From: Desulfobacterales bacterium
GTDB lineage: Bacteria; Desulfobacterota; Desulfobacteria; Desulfobacterales; JAUWMJ01
Direction: 5' to 3'
Assembly: GCA_030613225.1 (NCBI GenBank)
Contig: JAUWMJ010000242.1
Coordinates: 1 to 5,526, forward strand
Length of the DNA: 5,526 nt
A program made the translations under genes and the position numbers. A model generated the notes under the pieces. That model did not search any database and was not told where the DNA came from. It saw nothing but the letters and a program-made list of their open reading frames with translations. Shown here in pieces: positions 5,232 to 5,526 of this stretch (its first letter is position 1; every line of letters begins with the position of its first letter).

Positions 5232-5526
5232 ATGAAGTATAAAATATTCCCCTTGGCCGTCTTTTTGAGTATTTTCCTGTCGGGCGTCTTTTGTGTATCA
5301 ACGGAAGCTGGAGAAACACGAACCGGCAAGCCGGCGGTAACTGCGCCGAAAAAGGCTGAAACAACTACTAAAGATCCTGAAAAACCGTGTGGCAGGAATT
5401 TGCTACGGTTCGGTGTTCATGTAAGCGACATGGGTGAATTTGACCCTCATTTTGCTGCCGGATCCCAGGATCGTGCCATGGCGGACATGGTTTTCAACGG
5501 GTTGCTTCGTTATAGCCCGGGTAATG
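5232..5526 (+). CDS. ABC transporter substrate-binding protein, family 5 (peptide/nickel type), N-terminal part
   Basis: ATG at 5232 is preceded by AAGGAGA (5218-5224) with 7-nt spacing; 98 codons are visible before the right edge. Residues 1-26 are a signal peptide: KYK, then a hydrophobic core (IFPLAVFLSIFLSGVF, 5-20), with a plausible signal peptidase I site after TEA (24-26). C21 follows F20, which does not fit a lipobox, so a lipoprotein is unlikely. Residues 27-53 are a Lys/Thr/Pro-rich linker. The mature domain begins at LLRFGVHVSDMGEFDPHFAA (57-76) and GSQDRAMADMVFNGLLRYSP (77-96), the family's opening where the chain describes 'x-x-LDP ... D-x-x-x-x-x-x-V-F-x-x-L-L-x-Y'. Such proteins bind oligopeptides, dipeptides, nickel or other solutes in the periplasm and hand them to an ABC permease. 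Permease and ATPase genes would be expected to follow outside the window. Ligand cannot be told from this part. Confidence 0.9.
   Translation, partial: MKYKIFPLAVFLSIFLSGVFCVSTEAGETRTGKPAVTAPKKAETTTKDPEKPCGRNLLRFGVHVSDMGEFDPHFAAGSQDRAMADMVFNGLLRYSPGN

Noticed and set aside
1..5526. CRISPR array, tRNA or rRNA genes
   Set aside because: No set of regularly spaced direct repeats of suitable length and no tRNA- or rRNA-like sequence was seen on either strand.

Overview
The window looks like bacterial chromosomal DNA, probably from a Desulfobacterota (former Deltaproteobacteria) relative. The basis is protein resemblance recalled from memory: an iron-sulfur protein of the epoxyqueuosine reductase-like kind, a cyclic-nucleotide-binding protein, a REP-associated transposase relic and a family 5 solute-binding protein all resemble proteins common in that group. 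No rRNA or tRNA gene is present, so the placement is tentative. Base composition is patchy: the iron-sulfur gene is GC-rich (about 57% in one hand-counted line), while the ada gene and the 500 bases upstream of it are AT-rich.

Layout. (1) 1-404, minus: N-terminal part of a cyclic-nucleotide-binding-domain protein, running off the left edge. (2) 521-990, minus: wreck of a REP-associated tyrosine transposase (Y1/IS200-like), with a frameshift inside its HUH motif, a large internal deletion, a further frameshift and a nonsense codon. (3) 991-1447: no gene; an 11-bp tandem duplication lies about 115 bp upstream of the transposase start. (4) 1448-2239, plus: two-cluster [4Fe-4S] protein distantly related to QueG. 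(5) 2255-2908, minus: solo B3/B4 domain protein, convergent with the previous gene with 15 bp between stops. (6) 2909-3150: a GC-rich, dyad-rich islet of unknown origin. (7) 3151-4203, minus: complete ada. (8) 4204-4715: AT-rich spacer holding a roughly 233-bp segment bounded by near-perfect inverted repeats, with a short tandem repeat inside it. (9) 4716-4823, plus: possible 35-residue ORF. (10) 4824-5231: spacer with palindromic sequences resembling dispersed intergenic repeats. (11) 5232-5526, plus: start of a secreted family 5 (oligopeptide/dipeptide/nickel) ABC transporter solute-binding protein, cut by the right edge.

The genes do not form one operon; strand changes and long spacers separate most of them. 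The window reads as a loosely organised region of single-gene units with transposon debris and small repeats. The only suggestive pairing is the convergent iron-sulfur protein and B3/B4 protein, whose relatives both act on tRNA, but nothing in the sequence proves a shared job. No convincing new multi-gene system is visible. The least explained items are the inverted-repeat-bounded segment upstream of ada and the GC-rich islet downstream of it.
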